A DNA stretch of 64,000 nt, taken from the NCBI GenBank assembly GCA_022496185.1, contig WTXG01000002.1, positions 1,054,001 through 1,118,000 of the forward strand, read 5' to 3'. Below the pieces are notes generated by a model, which saw only the letters and a list, made by a program, of their open reading frames with translations, made no database searches and was not told the origin of the DNA. Positions within the stretch are counted from its first letter, which is position 1; each line of letters begins with the position of its first letter. Position numbers and translations under genes: made by a program. Origin of the DNA: Multifurca ochricompacta. Taxonomy: Eukaryota; Basidiomycota; Agaricomycetes; Russulales; Russulaceae. Positions 1 through 11,365 of this stretch are shown piece after piece.

Positions 1-2538
1 AGAAGCGCGCACAGGGCATTACGCGTTTGGAATTCTAGCGCATCTACTGCTTGGACAATGCCTCCAGGGTCCCCAAGAACTCCCGGTACATCCCCAGCGA
101 ATGGATCGAAGGGAGAACCGTCTCCTGTGGTGGGCTCGTATTGAATCTCCTGAAGTCCAAGGTTCGACCCGAAGGAGATAAAAGCCGGCGCAAGCACGCC
201 GCCTTCCAAATCAACATGCCGCGCCCCGTTGGGGACGAGCGAATTGCACGCGTTAACAAGTCCCGTGCAGGTGATCTTCCCGTCATGAACGATGACGACG
301 CCATTGGCTTGGTCTACCGTACCTGGGCGGGGCATGTGCTCTATACCCTCCCCTCCACGTAGAAGCACTGTTGATACATTTGTGAAAACCACGACTCCCG
401 AAACCCTGTCGACTCCCAAAGGGGGTAACCCGTCCCACTCGAGGGCTTCTCTGCGCTCCCGTTTCCAGTCACGCACGCTGGGGGGTTCACGCCATTCAGG
501 TTCTTCCTTTCCTTTACCAACAAGCACACCGATTTCTGCCCCCACCGGTTGGGCTATGCCGTCAATCCACACCGCCACTGGTGTTGCGCCGAGGCGCAGT
601 GGATGTGAGTCCCACAACACTACGTCTGCATCCATACCAGGGCGCAGAGCGCCAAGGCGATGTGATAGGCCAGCAACGGCGGCTGGTGCCGTTGTCACCG
701 AAGCAAGTGCAAGCTCCAATGGAAGGCCATAGTGGTATGCTTGCTGGGCCTCGTAGAGAAGATAGCGGCCATTCAGTGCGGGGTGGTCAGTCTAAGCATA
801 TAAGTAACATCGGTCAGGTCAAAGCGAAAGCCTAAGCATGACGTTTTTCACCTTCAGAAGGACGGTGAAGTTGTGATCTGCAAGTATGCGTGGTGCATGA
901 ACAGAACCGCGATACGACTCATGCTTGTAGCTACTCTGATGAGAACCCCTCGGCAACAGCAAAGAACGAGTATACACACCGATAATAGTCTGAGAATAGT
1001 GCGATTGCGGGAGGGCCACCCCACCTATTGCATTCAATGGGTCACCGGGAGGCAGATTGAGCTAATTCTTACATTCGCTTGAGTATGTCGGGCACTAACC
1101 ACGCCTCAGCCGCATGGTGGATAGAATCAATGTGGAACTGAAACTCGTTGCTCAACTAATATTTGGATGTGATTGAACAAGACGCGTTTCAGCAGAATTT
1201 ATCCGACTCACTCTAACAATAGCGTCTATGTCCACAGTCTCGTAAACGTGTTGCGAAACCTGATGGTTAAGTGAGGGGTATTCGATTACGAGAAGAAATT
1301 TGATATGGCCGTACTTTTACGAGGCCACGAAGCACGTCAACCAATGCCTCATATTGGAAGCTCTCCGGGAAACTGCTGTCGATGGTATTCCAAAGACCAG
1401 CTTCTGCTTTGGTACAATAAGCATCCTGTGCGGTTTTGATCTGGCTGGCCTTTTTATAGGCTTGACGATAGGCCCACATGATATCCATACGATTACCATA
1501 AAGGTCCACGTTTTCCCCCACGGCTTGTCTATACAAAAGTCAACCTCAAAAAGACTCACGCAACTGCGACGTACTTGAGGTATCGCCACCGAGGGGGGTC
1601 AGAAGGGTTTAAGTGTGACCCATTGACGTCCTGGGGTGGTTCGATGACCATGGAGATCGCCGAACGTTCCGCCGTCTTACGCAACTTCAGCATGAATGCC
1701 TGTCCACCTGAAATGCGTTTAAGGTGTATACACCAGGTTGGGGCTTAGTGGCTTTACCGATGGCATTGGCGCTTCCAGGCAGAACTTGCATAGAGGTGAC
1801 ACCACCAGCCATGACAAGTTGAATGGAGTCGTCATGGGTGTCAAAGGCGTCAATGGTCCTCAACCAAGGTAAGATGGGGCCATTGTAGGAGTTAAGATTA
1901 AAGGTAGCTTATGTACGTAGTCACCAAGATGATGGTTCGCTTATACAGACGGATCCTTACCATGCAGAGCAGGTAAGCTGTAAATGCCAATATGCGAGTG
2001 GAAATCAACTAGGGAGAGGCGTATAAACACGGTCAACTTCGCGGAAGGATCAACGATACGTACCCAGGCCAGGGGTTACCCAGGCGCCCCCAGCATCTAC
2101 GGTGCGAACATCGTGAAGGAATGTCCGCGGAACTTGCCCAACGGCCTTGACAATGCCTTTATCCAGCAGAATGTCTCCGTATATGACTTCAGAACCATTC
2201 TTCTCCCCAGTCCAAATAGTCGCATTTCTTATGAGGGTAGCTGGTGTTCCTTCTTCGAATCTATCCGATACAGTTCTTTCGAGGAAATTAGAGGGAGGGC
2301 CGGGTCTCATTTTCAAAGCAGCACATCGCATGAGAATTTCTTGGGCGTCGAGCGGCATATTTTGAGAATGCAACCACGCATTTCCCGAAGAACCATTCCA
2401 GTAGAACACGCAAGTGAAAGAGATGAGACTCAGTGCAAGTAAGCTGAGGAGCTGTCTTGACATGTGCCGCCTGGTAGTAATACGGGCCTCACTGAGAGGC
2501 TGGGAGAGAAATGTCTTTCTCGACATGTTGGTGTTCAT
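1..2538 (-). CDS. Amidohydrolase family protein (imidazolonepropionase-like), C-terminus cut by window edge
   Basis: Multi-exon gene read right to left; its 3' end lies beyond base 1. The start is placed at the ATG at 2538 (MNTNMSRK); an in-frame ATG at 2463 precedes the hydrophobic segment QLLSLLALSLISFTCVFYW, a likely signal anchor. Next come NATIWTG, GDILLDKGIVKAVG and DAGGAWVTPGL, the N-terminal beta-sandwich of amidohydrolases. After a short intron VDFHSHIG supplies the metal-binding HxH. Further exons carry THDDS, AGGVTS, LPGSANAIG (1880-1750), VYETVDIDAIVR and QFHIDSIHHAAEAW (1230-1080), then SVTTAPAAVAGL and PGMDADVVLWDSHPLRLG (720-590). This fits the fungal secreted or membrane-anchored amidohydrolases related to imidazolonepropionase. 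The substrate cannot be read from sequence. Internal splice sites were only partly resolved. Confidence 0.88.
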
Positions 2539-2913
2539 CGGAGACAGACATTTCCGCGCATTTAAATCGCGGTAAGATGCCTCGTGGAGTAAGCGCAGCA
2601 AGCAGCAAGAACAAGCAGCAGGTAGACTCGTGGTCTACTTCACACACAACACGCACAAGGAACGGTGTTACATTACGTAAGTCAATAGTAAGATGGATTG
2701 AGAGGAAGCTACGCTACGGGCACAGCGGTAATTACGCGTATTGAACGAATTTCTATCATCTCTGCTCAAAGAAATTGATTAATCTCTGCACACGAATACG
2801 CGGAACCTGATCGCACGTCGTAACAGCCCACGTTGTGAACCTCGCTCATTGGCTCAGCCACGAACGCGACCATGACTTGGAACGGCACTGTGAGTGAGGC
2901 TAGTCCCCATCAT
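2539..2913. other. Intergenic region between two minus-strand genes
   Basis: This 375-bp stretch holds the upstream region of the amidohydrolase gene and the 3' flank of the REB1-like gene. Six-frame reading shows no protein-like segment and I see no RNA gene or repeat. Confidence 0.6.
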
Positions 2914-5081
2914 CTACATCATCGGAATCTCGACAGCCTCCGCGCTTACAACTGCCCGCGACCGCGAACCTGGCAGATGCAACTTCTTGAGACGCAATAT
3001 GTCTAGGATTTCTGCAGAGCCAGCAGGCGCCAGTTATTGTGAAGCCATGGATAATGAACTAATGAACCGAACCTGCGTGGGTCATGTCTTCATGCCCCCG
3101 AACGCTACGTTTCATAGTCAGCCACCTCCTTTGTAATGTGTGCGCACTCCAGAGATTCCAATTAGGATCAGGAAGCGTCTTCCAATCAACCTCGCTGTCA
3201 TCTCGAACATGCAAAGAATCAACCCTGAAAGTCCATCAGCCCTGCCTTCGGATTGAGGATTATCAACTGTTCACTTATGAACAAGGATGTAAGCATCGCG
3301 CGAGCTCCAACGGGGTTTTGTACCATTGTTCTTAAACGTCTTGCTCAAAGAATCCGTCCTGGAGGATGCAATACTTGAGTGGAACAAAGTGGAGAACCAA
3401 AGTGTTTATAAAATACCATTTGATTCGACATTGCTGCCGCCCTCGCCTGTTACCCATCCTCTCGCTTACAACGCCCCAGAAAACTTCATTGTTTATGTCC
3501 TTTCCTTGTTTCACCGTCATGTCCGTCACGATTTGGGTAAGGCGCATTTCCTCGTCTTTTGTCCATGGGCCAACCGCCCTGTCCTCAGAGTTCTGGATGT
3601 GATTCCGGTAGCGATCCCGGCAGTCCGACGCCATTCTACCAACTCTATCGCTGACCTTTTCCCACTGCTGCCCAAGCTCTTGTACAGCTCTGAGGAACGA
3701 TCAGCGACCATGGTCAGCAGTAGCACTGCGATCTTGCGTACGCTTTCAGCAATGCATCCTCCGACGGCATCCACTTGCCTTGCGCTCGAAGAGGGTGATA
3801 AGTCCTTCGAACGTGATGATATATGGCAATGATAGGTCGCATGGGTACAGCCGCAGCTACGCTGGTATCAGAGAGGTTGTCCCTACCAGTTATTTAGCAC
3901 GTACTGATGGCAGACCAAAACGCATTGTTCTTCGCCGCCCCATTTTTGGCAAACACGAGATCAAGAAAACCTGCGTCGTCTATCCGGTTTGCCTATAAGA
4001 GATGGCTATAATTGGCATCTTCACCTGACAGATGACTTGACCTACTTCCTTGTACGCCTGAATGGCATCCGAGAGCTGCTGTTCCTCAATAGCCGAAAAC
4101 TTCCCCTTCTTATACACCAGTCCTGTCATAAATCAAAGAATCACGTGACCTGGATGGCCTTTAAAACATACCCTGAGTTCTGGCCAACTCTGCTAACTTG
4201 TTCGCGCTTAACCACTTGGTGGCGAGAAGTTCTGCATGATCTGAATGTTCCAAAGACTCATGATGGGTGGTCATATCCACAAAACGCCTGTGGTGCTGCG
4301 AAACCCGCTGTGTTGTACTCTCAGATATGACAGTAGGATTCGATGGTGCGGGGTCTATTGGGGTTACTGGCTGCGGTCGCTGAAGGAGCGTGGACGACAG
4401 GGACGCGAGAGGTATGTTTGCAGCGGCGGCAGCTTCTCCGAGCGTCTTGAGTACGGAAGCAATCTTTGATACATCAAGCTCCTGCAATGCGTGTAAGATA
4501 TCGTCACTCGACGCATATTCCAAGCCCGAAACCGCTGGGTTTGTAAATGAGATGGGTGGTTGGAATGCTGCGGTGTTCAAAGTGAGGCCACCAGCAACTG
4601 GGGAGAAAGGGTAGGACGGGGACAGAGGTGTATCGAAGCACGGCTGGGAGAAACCATACGAAGTATCCGAGGGGGCGGCAGTTGCTGAGGCTGCAGATAC
4701 GACGGCATCGAGGAACGCAGCTGGGGATTGCGACAGTGAAGGAGGATTGGACGAAGGTTCATTCGCGCTTCCCACATCGGCTACGGTCTTGGAACCTTGT
4801 TTCAATGACGTCTTCCTGCTTTTTGAGTGAGTAGCGGGTTGCTCTGCTGCTGAAGCAGAGGTAGATGCCTGGGAAGAGGCGTGTCCAACGGCCTTTTTCT
4901 TCTTGTGATTCTCCTCTGTCTCCTCTGTGGTAGCCTTTTCCTTGGTACGTTTTCTTTTTGCAGACCTAGACTGATTAATGACTTGATGCCGGATGAAGGC
5001 ATTATTAGCTTGACCAACGGCCTGCTGTATTGCACGTTGGATGTCTGACGTTAGCTCAGGAGGTGATGGTAAAGCATCCAT
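2914..5081 (-). CDS. Myb-domain DNA-binding protein, RNA polymerase I termination factor (REB1/TTF1-like)
   Basis: First exon starts at ATG 5081 (MDALPSPPEL) and encodes a low-complexity N-terminus with a basic stretch (SAKRKRTKEK), ending near LARTQGMF. Short introns separate GLVYKKGKFSAIEEQQLSDAI, ANRIDDAGFLDLVFAKNG, and the core HVRRTYHPLRAQGKWMPSED, followed by DCRDRYRNHIQNSEDRAVGPWTKDEE and SERMGNRRGRQQCRIKW. These alternating Trp-spaced helices are the tandem Myb-like repeats of Reb1 and TTF1. The tail has DWKTLPDPNWNLWSAHTLQRRW and, after a last intron, EILDILRLKKLHLP, with the stop at 2914-2916. In yeasts such proteins bind rDNA terminators and block Pol I elongation and replication forks; that role is inferred from the family. 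Exon joins were read by eye. Confidence 0.85.
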
Positions 5082-5343
5082 GTAGAGTTGAGTTGAACCT
5101 CAGACGTCGTCGTGTTCTTTAGGGCTGGTAACCGGTGCTCTATTAACATCATCTGTGCCACGTGCGTGATTTGACACGCAAACTATTCTATTCTATGTAT
5201 GCTAACTATGCTACAATCAAGAAAGGCAAAGGTCAAGCTTATACGACAGATACACGAGAAAAGGGGGAAAAAAAAAACAATAGGTGACAAGAGTCGTGGC
5301 ATAAAGTGGTGTGGTCTATAAGAATACCCAATAGTCAAACTGA

Positions 5344-6362
5344 TCACGACTGGGGCGGCTGAGAAGCCAAGAATTGCGCGATTTCACCGGCAAGAATGTT
5401 ATGAACGCGGGACGTCGGGTGCATGAAATCGAACCAAATGGAACCACCTTGGGTGTTTCGATCTGCAGGATTGAAGCCATAACGAGCCGGATCGGATAGG
5501 ATCCTTGAAAATGTTTCCCAAGCTGAGAAAACCATCACCGTGGCGTCGGGATATCGACTCGTAAAAGTGGCGAGACCTCGTCGCAGCTCATCGTTCCAAT
5601 TTCTAAATCGTACAACTTTGTCTCCCATACTCGCTCCTTGAGAAAATATCATTTACTTTTCTTCAGAGGAGCAATTGTCTACTTACCAATCGGCGACATA
5701 TGCAGCGGCGGCACGTCGATGAAAAGAAAATTGCGGGCACCAGCCCGATAAAGGCCATCCTGTGCGGCAAAAAGAGTAGCAATTATTGGGGTGATTTCTG
5801 CCTTATCGTTTGTGTATCTATGCAAAGGCATTAGTGAAAGAAAACACGCCGGGTGTTCCAACCCACAGAATTCTACAATCGTTTGCACCAACCCAGGTGA
5901 CTAGCCTGAGAATTAATAACGGAACTTGCATAGCACACAAGATGCGTACCAAATACGGTGTCGCTCGGGCCCCAGGCAGCCCATCCAGGTTTCCGTCCTA
6001 CAGAGGGAAGAAACTCCCTAGAGACTTGGTTGGCATAAACACCCATCACAGTGTCGCCTCGGCGAGCGTAATCGTAAGCGATCATATTTGCGTGCCCGTG
6101 ACCGTAATTTCTAATGAGGTATCCAATCCAGTTGGGTAGGCCAGGCTCATTAATGGGTTGACCAGGAAAAGCAACCCCCAAAGGGCTCGAGCTCGTTGGG
6201 ACGGGGGCCTGAGCACTGTAACCTACATAACTATAAGAGTCACCACTAATGACATGATTAGATTCGCCATCACATAACACCCTTGACCACTCACAAAACC
6301 ATCAGCTTTTTGATACGAAAGTACCCTCTCCACGTAGGAGTCAGACGTGAAGATGAGGTCAT
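5344..6362 (-). CDS. GDSL-type esterase (carbohydrate esterase family 16-like)
   Basis: Start at ATG 6362 (MTSSSRLTPTWRGYF). Exon 1 ends at 6295 with KKLMV, and a 49-nt intron (6246-6294) joins it to GDSYSYVGYSA, giving block I with the nucleophile Ser. Later exons give GLPNWIGYLI, then after an intron VTWVGANDC (block III Gly/Asn), YTNDKAEITPIIATLFAAQDGLY, NFLFIDVPPLH, and the last exon ending FDFMHPTSRVHN (block V Asp-x-x-His) and SQPPQS at the stop. This is the layout of fungal acetylesterases that deacetylate sugars or short glycans. No signal peptide is visible with this start, so either the enzyme is intracellular or an upstream exon was missed. Confidence 0.87.
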
Positions 6363-7007
6363 TTTCTGCACGCTGGATAGATAGATGAAAGATGAACGCG
6401 AGCTGAGTCGGTAAGGCCGACTTGGGCCAAGATTTATACATGGCAGAAGACTGTCTGGAGCGTTTGACCTGACTTGGTACGTATACCACAATACAGAGGT
6501 TCGTACCTTGTGTCGCGTATACCCTAGCATTAGGCGCTAAACGGAATAAATTCTGAGCACCTCGAACGAACACAGAGTAACCCGTAGCCGACACGTAAGA
6601 GAGAACTGCTCTTCTGTGCGCACATCCGGGGCTGTGGGTTGGCGGATTGCCAAGCCGGGATCTATCACGCCAGGAGCGCTGGTACCATGTCGTGAAACCG
6701 ACGCAAATCGCGATTTACGTTCCACGTCTATTGTTTTTCGGCCTGTTTTTGCGATAAAATAACCGCGTTGCCCGACCAAGCCATGTGTAACGGAGTATGT
6801 GCGAGGTGAATGGTCGAGGAGTTGGTTGGTGCCGAAGCGATAAAACAAATCCGGTCAACCCAGGGAACCGGCCAAATAGGTATAAAGGACAGGGGTCATT
6901 GACCTCTGGTGTTGGATCCCCATGTGGACCTGATTGAGTTTACCGAAATCATAATTTCACATATCGTCTCTGGGTTGGTGCACAGCCAGGCCAGATTGAC
7001 AAGCTGA
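6363..7007. other. Intergenic region
   Basis: A 645-bp region between the start of the esterase gene and the stop of the CCDC97-like gene, both on the minus strand. Several open frames cross it but none reads like a conserved protein. A short hairpin-capable sequence (CCGGT ... ACCGG) lies near 6851-6872. I see no RNA gene. Confidence 0.5.
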
Positions 7008-7769
7008 TCATTCATCATCGTTAAACCAACGATCCTCGGCATCTCTATCTTCTACATCCCAAGAGTCATCCCAATCGAGTTTATCATAAAGACCCCACTG
7101 GAAGGGTGCAATATGTCAAGAACACGACAGGATATTGTAGAAGTGTTAGTGAGATACCTCGAGCTGCCCGTAAATAAATCGTTCTCGGACTCGGCGCAGG
7201 AAAGAATCTTGCACAGCTTGCGCTGACTCTGAAGTTGCCGGTCCGGGTGTATCTTGATCATCATCCGAACTTTCATCCTCCTCCTCGGGAATGAAACCGT
7301 CCTGGCGACTACGTCTCGCTAGCCGCGCACGCTCCACCTGACGTTCTTCTTCGTATTCTCCAAGTAGCGTACCTAGCTTTCCTACGAATACCTTGTTCCC
7401 ACCACCAAGAAAGGCGGTGTCCGCCCATTCTTTCTCTTCACGACCGACTTCGTGTCCAAAGCGTTCCGCACCCTCCCATAACGAGGGCCACTGTTGCCTT
7501 GCGGCAGCGAAGCGGAGCTCAGGTGGATCGCTTTGTGTGAAATTGAACCGCCTGTTCCGTATCATCAGCACCGCTGTGCGTTGCTGTGGAGTTGTTGTGG
7601 CAGAGAAAGAATGCAAGAGATAAAACGGGAGTTGATGGAGATGCTTGTTGAGAAAGGGAACAGGCGCAGTAGCAGGAGACGGATCATAATCGAGCGGAAG
7701 GCCAAGATAGGTGAGAACGGATTTTGCATCGAAATTGGAGGCAGAGGCAGAGGCAGAGGCAGAAGACAT
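7008..7769 (-). CDS. CCDC97-like protein (DUF2052 family)
   Basis: Two exons: 7769-7158 and 7097-7008, giving 233 residues. The start ATG 7769 is followed by an Ala-Ser repeat (SSASASASAS) encoded by a GGCAGA repeat. The middle has VLMIRNRRFNFTQ and GHEVGREEKEWADTAFLGG. The C-terminus has RRSRQDGFIPEEEDESSDDD, RRVRERFIYGQLE joined to WGLYDKLDWDDSWD, and the acidic end EDRWFNDDE. The FIxGQL and YDxLDWDD elements near an acidic tail match the CCDC97 C-terminal domain. The human protein is reported in SF3B/U2 spliceosomal complexes, but no role can be read here. It is divergent from the DUF676 gene, with only 94 bp between start codons. Confidence 0.75.
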
Positions 7770-7863
7770 GAATGTATGGTGGATGGATGTATGGCACGGC
7801 ACACAGCGCACCACGCACACCAACTATTTGATATCATATGATTTATGACTCAAACCAATAACG
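7770..7863. promoter_or_regulatory. Very short divergent promoter region
   Basis: Only 94 bp separate the start codons of the CCDC97-like gene (minus) and the DUF676 gene (plus). Both 5' UTRs and both core promoters must lie here or overlap the coding regions. No canonical TATA box was recognised. Confidence 0.6.
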
Positions 7864-9329
7864 ATGACGACGACAATGCCGGACCTTCTCCTCATCATTT
7901 TCATTCACGGGTATGGTCACCTTTACCTTGTATTCGATTCGAATGATCAAACGCCTTTCCCTCTCTCAGTTTCAAAGGGGATGATAGCACATTCAAGGAT
8001 TTCCCTTCGCGGTTACAACACATTCTCTCAGAGACAGTCCAGGGCACAATAACCGAATCTATTGTCTTCCCAGCGTATGAGGTGCCTGTTCTCTTACCTC
8101 TTTTCAATCATTATCAACTTATTCCTTTGTAGACTAAAGGGGACCTCGTACCTCCTTTTTCCACTTCGTACCTCTAGTTGTAATAACTCCCAGCCCAGAA
8201 CAACGCCGTCCAAAGCTTTTCTGACTGGCTGACCACCATAACCGTGCAAAAAGAAGTCGCTCATGGTGGCGCAGGCCGTGCCAGGATCGTTCTTTGTGGG
8301 CACAGGTGTGTCTCGTCTTCCTCTCCCATCTCCTCGCCTTACCTAGCATTTCGGTATAGTATGGGTGGGCTACTCGCAGCAGATTCCATTTATGAATTCG
8401 TTCGCACACGGCCCAATGAGAATGCGCCCCTTTGGCCAAACATCATTGCTTGTCTGGCTTTTGACACTCCTGTATGCCACTCTCTCCTTCTGTACTCGGT
8501 CAGTTTGACGAAATTTTATATGAAGTATCTGGGCCTTCATCCTCATGTTTTCACCAACTCTGCCACCAAAGTCGCTGACTATGTGCAGAATGTGCACAAA
8601 ACTACCTCAGGGCTCTGGGGCGCGTTCAACCAGCCGGTGCAGAAACCTGCGGCCCCAGCGGTACAACCTGTAGGGCTCCTTCCACCTTCTCCGGTCTCAC
8701 GCTGGGGACGCTGGGCACCAGCCGCGCTCGCTGCAGGAGGCGCCTTGATAGCAGGTGCAGCGGCAGGTAGTGCCTACTATCACCGTAGAGACATAGAGAG
8801 TAGCTATGGCACACTCATGGAACACATGCAATATGTCGGTGCATTATGGGACAGAGATGATCTTACAACGCGTGTGCGCCATCTTGCGGAAAATGAAGCA
8901 AGGCATGGCGTCATTTTTCGAATGTGAGCATCTTTGCCCCACGCTGGAGTACTCATTTCAACTTTGCATGGCAGGTTCTATGCGCTCTTACCATCTTCCC
9001 TGCCTACTCACCTTTCATCAAGAACATTCTGCATTCTACCCGAGCCTTCATCAGATGTCATTCGGCATTTCGTTCCTGCGCGCAATACACTCGCCGAGGA
9101 CGAAGTCCGCGCACACATCAGCATGTTTGACCCTGGGAAAAACGATGGATACTACCAGCTAGGATTCGAAGCAGTTGCAGTGATTCGTCAGGCTATCACC
9201 GGCGACCGCACTGCAGCTCATGATTCAATCGCGGAGTCATTTGTAGAAATTCAGGTTGAACCCGTGGACATAGGAGGAGAGCAAAGAGCTGACACAAGTA
9301 TGGGAGATGACAACGATCTATTACTTTAG
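7864..9329 (+). CDS. DUF676-type alpha/beta hydrolase (putative serine esterase), probably membrane associated
   Basis: Seven exons join in frame: 7864-7910, 7970-8081, 8133-8147, 8199-8305, 8360-8471, 8526-8923 and 8975-9329, giving 381 residues. The N-terminus LLLIIFIHGFKGDDSTF is the oxyanion-side beta strand. FPSRLQHIL and VFPAYETKGDL follow, then IVLCGHSMGGLLAAD with the nucleophile Ser in GHSMGG, which is rebuilt exactly across the fourth intron. DTPYLGLHPHVF is conserved in fungal DUF676 proteins. A hydrophobic Ala/Gly-rich segment (AALAAGGALIAGAAAGSAYY) suggests one membrane anchor. The C-terminal exon ends GDDNDLLL. Substrate unknown. Its 3' end faces NAA10 with 94 bp between stops. 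Confidence 0.88.
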
Positions 9330-9423
9330 TGGATATTGCTTGTATGTTCCCGTGGGTGTGAGTGTCTGTTTCTTCGCACGCTGAATGTTTTCTACGAACC
9401 TCAACACCTATTCGATACGATTA

Positions 9424-10167
9424 CTACTTCAGCGACAGGCGCATGGCATATGCGTCCTCTCCATCCGCATCTAAAGCATGTGAACATGATATGAAATCCA
9501 AAAAGATCGCAGACATACAATATTTCTTTTCAATGTCCTGCACTGTAAAACCGAGGCTATCGCGGTAAAGGCTCAGCGCGGCACGATTCGACTTGCGGAC
9601 GTGAAGGGAAACATAAGAAGCTTTGTAGATTGACGCCATTGCATCTTCTTCCGATTGCTACGATGTAAGACGCACAAATTCGAGGGTAACAGGAAACGTA
9701 CGTACGAGATTGTAACATGAGCTTTTTGGCCAACCCGAGTCTCCGATATGATCGTAGCACCGAAATGGATGTCAGGTGCCCATGTGGTTCATCCCCGGGT
9801 GCAATATCTTCCTCCCTAACATACCCTCAGTCATTTTCGCTGTGAGAGATGATTGCGTTATGACACACATCTTTGCCAGTACATATCCGACGATACGCCC
9901 CTTGGCATCTTCAGCGACATAAGAGAGTGATGGCCATGTCATGGCGTGATATAGGTCTAAGATAGATATAAGATTGGGATTGTGAGAAACGTGAAGCAAT
10001 GCAAGTAGATACAATAGCGCATCGTGTAGTTTTCTGGCAGATTCTGTAGATTACAAGCCTGCATGGCTGTGAGGTCTTCTGCCTGTAGGAAACCCTTCAG
10101 GATAAAGCTTGTACCAATGGGTAGGAGTTGAAGGCCTTACTCTCGCTGGGCGAACGCTTACCGACAT
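9424..10167 (-). CDS. ARD1: N-terminal acetyltransferase catalytic subunit NAA10 (ARD1)
   Basis: Six exons, 10167-10141, 10082-10013, 9956-9869, 9815-9706, 9647-9519 and 9470-9424, add up to 471 nt (156 residues). The joined protein contains [68 protein letters not shown] (the acetyl-CoA-binding RRLGLA loop), [19 protein letters not shown] and [16 protein letters not shown]. These are the hallmarks of NAA10, the catalytic subunit of NatA, which acetylates N-termini of nascent proteins on the ribosome. It ends right after the GNAT fold, lacking the acidic tail of the animal protein. Confidence 0.95.
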
Positions 10168-10431
10168 TGTGCTACGAAGAGGTGAGCGTGCATCATCTTG
10201 CGCTTGCGCTTGACTTGACTGACTCTCTTGGTGACCGTGACCTTTAAGGTCTTATCACGTGAGTTTCACGTCAAGGAGGCGCGTCGGATGGTTTCCTCTC
10301 TCTAGCTCTTAGCTCTAGAATACGGTACACGTAGACATTACATAGAACGATAAATCTGTGCAATAAATGTAAGACGGAGTACGTAGCGTATGTGGCGGGG
10401 TGTGTCTCGGAACTACAACAATGAGGGATTA

Positions 10432-11078
10432 TCAGTCATTCTCAACCATCAAAGAGCTCGTATCAGACATTTGACTGCTTCGGTCTGCGGGGTATTCACT
10501 AGTTTTTAACTCTATCGTGCCAAAGAAATTGTCATCATCCATGACAGTTGCATTATCCGGCCAAGTTCCATCTCTTCGCCAGCCAGCATACAGGATTTTG
10601 ACCTGCAAAGGTAGCCATATAATCAGTGAGCGAAGGAGACAATCCGAAAGGTATGCATACAACAGCGGGGAGAGGCAAGAGATTTTTGAGTCTACCTCCT
10701 CCAACAAGACCTTTCCATACCTTCGAAAGCCCTGCATCCCAGATCTCCTGACTCTCTAGAGCCGCTGGTTGACTGAGCAAGCTTTCTAACTTGACACGGG
10801 ATGTAGATGGGGTTTGGTCAAAGCGAGAGTTAGCAGTCGGCGTCGTCCATAGAGCGCGACGAGCTGCAAAATATTCTGGACCAGGTGGTGGGAGATCCGC
10901 ATGAGCAAGAAGGGTGGTGAAAGTAGGTGATTGTAACACTGGATTGCTATAGGAGGAACAGTGAGATAAAAGAATTAAGGAAATGGGATGCGGACTGGGA
11001 AGAAGAAGGAAGGGGAGGAGTTGCCGGAGTTGACTTTGTTGGTGAAGAGAGGAAATTATAAATGGTTGCGGGAATCAT
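10432..11078 (-). CDS. Conserved-looking protein of unknown function
   Basis: I do not recognise the family. The start is placed at ATG 11078 (MIPATIYNFLSSPTKS). A 49-nt intron with the weak donor GTCCGC would join to NPVLQSPTFTTLLAHADLPP, followed by PEYFAARRALWTTP, RVKLESLLSQPAALESQEIW and AGLSKVWKGLVGGGRLKNLLP. A second intron with a good acceptor joins to VVKILYAGWRRDGTWPDNA, and the protein ends in an acidic, Ser-rich tail (SDTSSLMVEND). The intron placement inside a continuous amphipathic region supports a real gene. There is no signal peptide or membrane segment. The first exon is less certain than the rest. Confidence 0.65.
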
Positions 11079-11365
11079 ATGAGTAGAGCTAGAAAAGGAG
11101 TAGAGGAAGTAGAGGTGATGGATACGAAGGAGAAAGAGAAAGAGAAAGAGAGAAAGAGAGAGAAAGGAGGAAGGTGGAAAGTGGAAGGTCAAACAAAAAT
11201 CAAATCGGGATAAGATGTCCCACGAGTCACTCACCCATGGCCATGGGTCATTGCCCTTGTTCTGCCCCCTCGTCCCCTCGTCCCCCGTCCCTGTTCTCAT
11301 CCTCTTTATCTTTCAACCCTCGCCCAACCTCCCTCTCCCCCCCTCTTTCTTTTTTTTCATTCAAA
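11079..11365. promoter_or_regulatory. Divergent promoter region with CT-rich leader for GRR1
   Basis: 287 bp separate two start codons. The GRR1-proximal part (about 11256-11360) is strongly pyrimidine-rich on the plus strand, with runs such as CCTCTCCCCCCCTCTTTCTT, typical of basidiomycete 5' leaders. The other half is purine-rich (AGAAAG repeats at 11128-11165), so it is pyrimidine-rich when read toward the minus-strand gene. Confidence 0.6.

Noticed and set aside
6537..6848. 103-residue minus-strand frame upstream of the esterase
   Set aside because: Composition does not resemble a conserved protein or signal peptide, and no splice site connects it in phase to the esterase.
11174..11365. 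In-frame upstream extension of GRR1 to an ATG at 11174
   Set aside because: The extension is encoded by the CT-rich leader and overlaps the divergent promoter; the Met at 11366 fits the family better.
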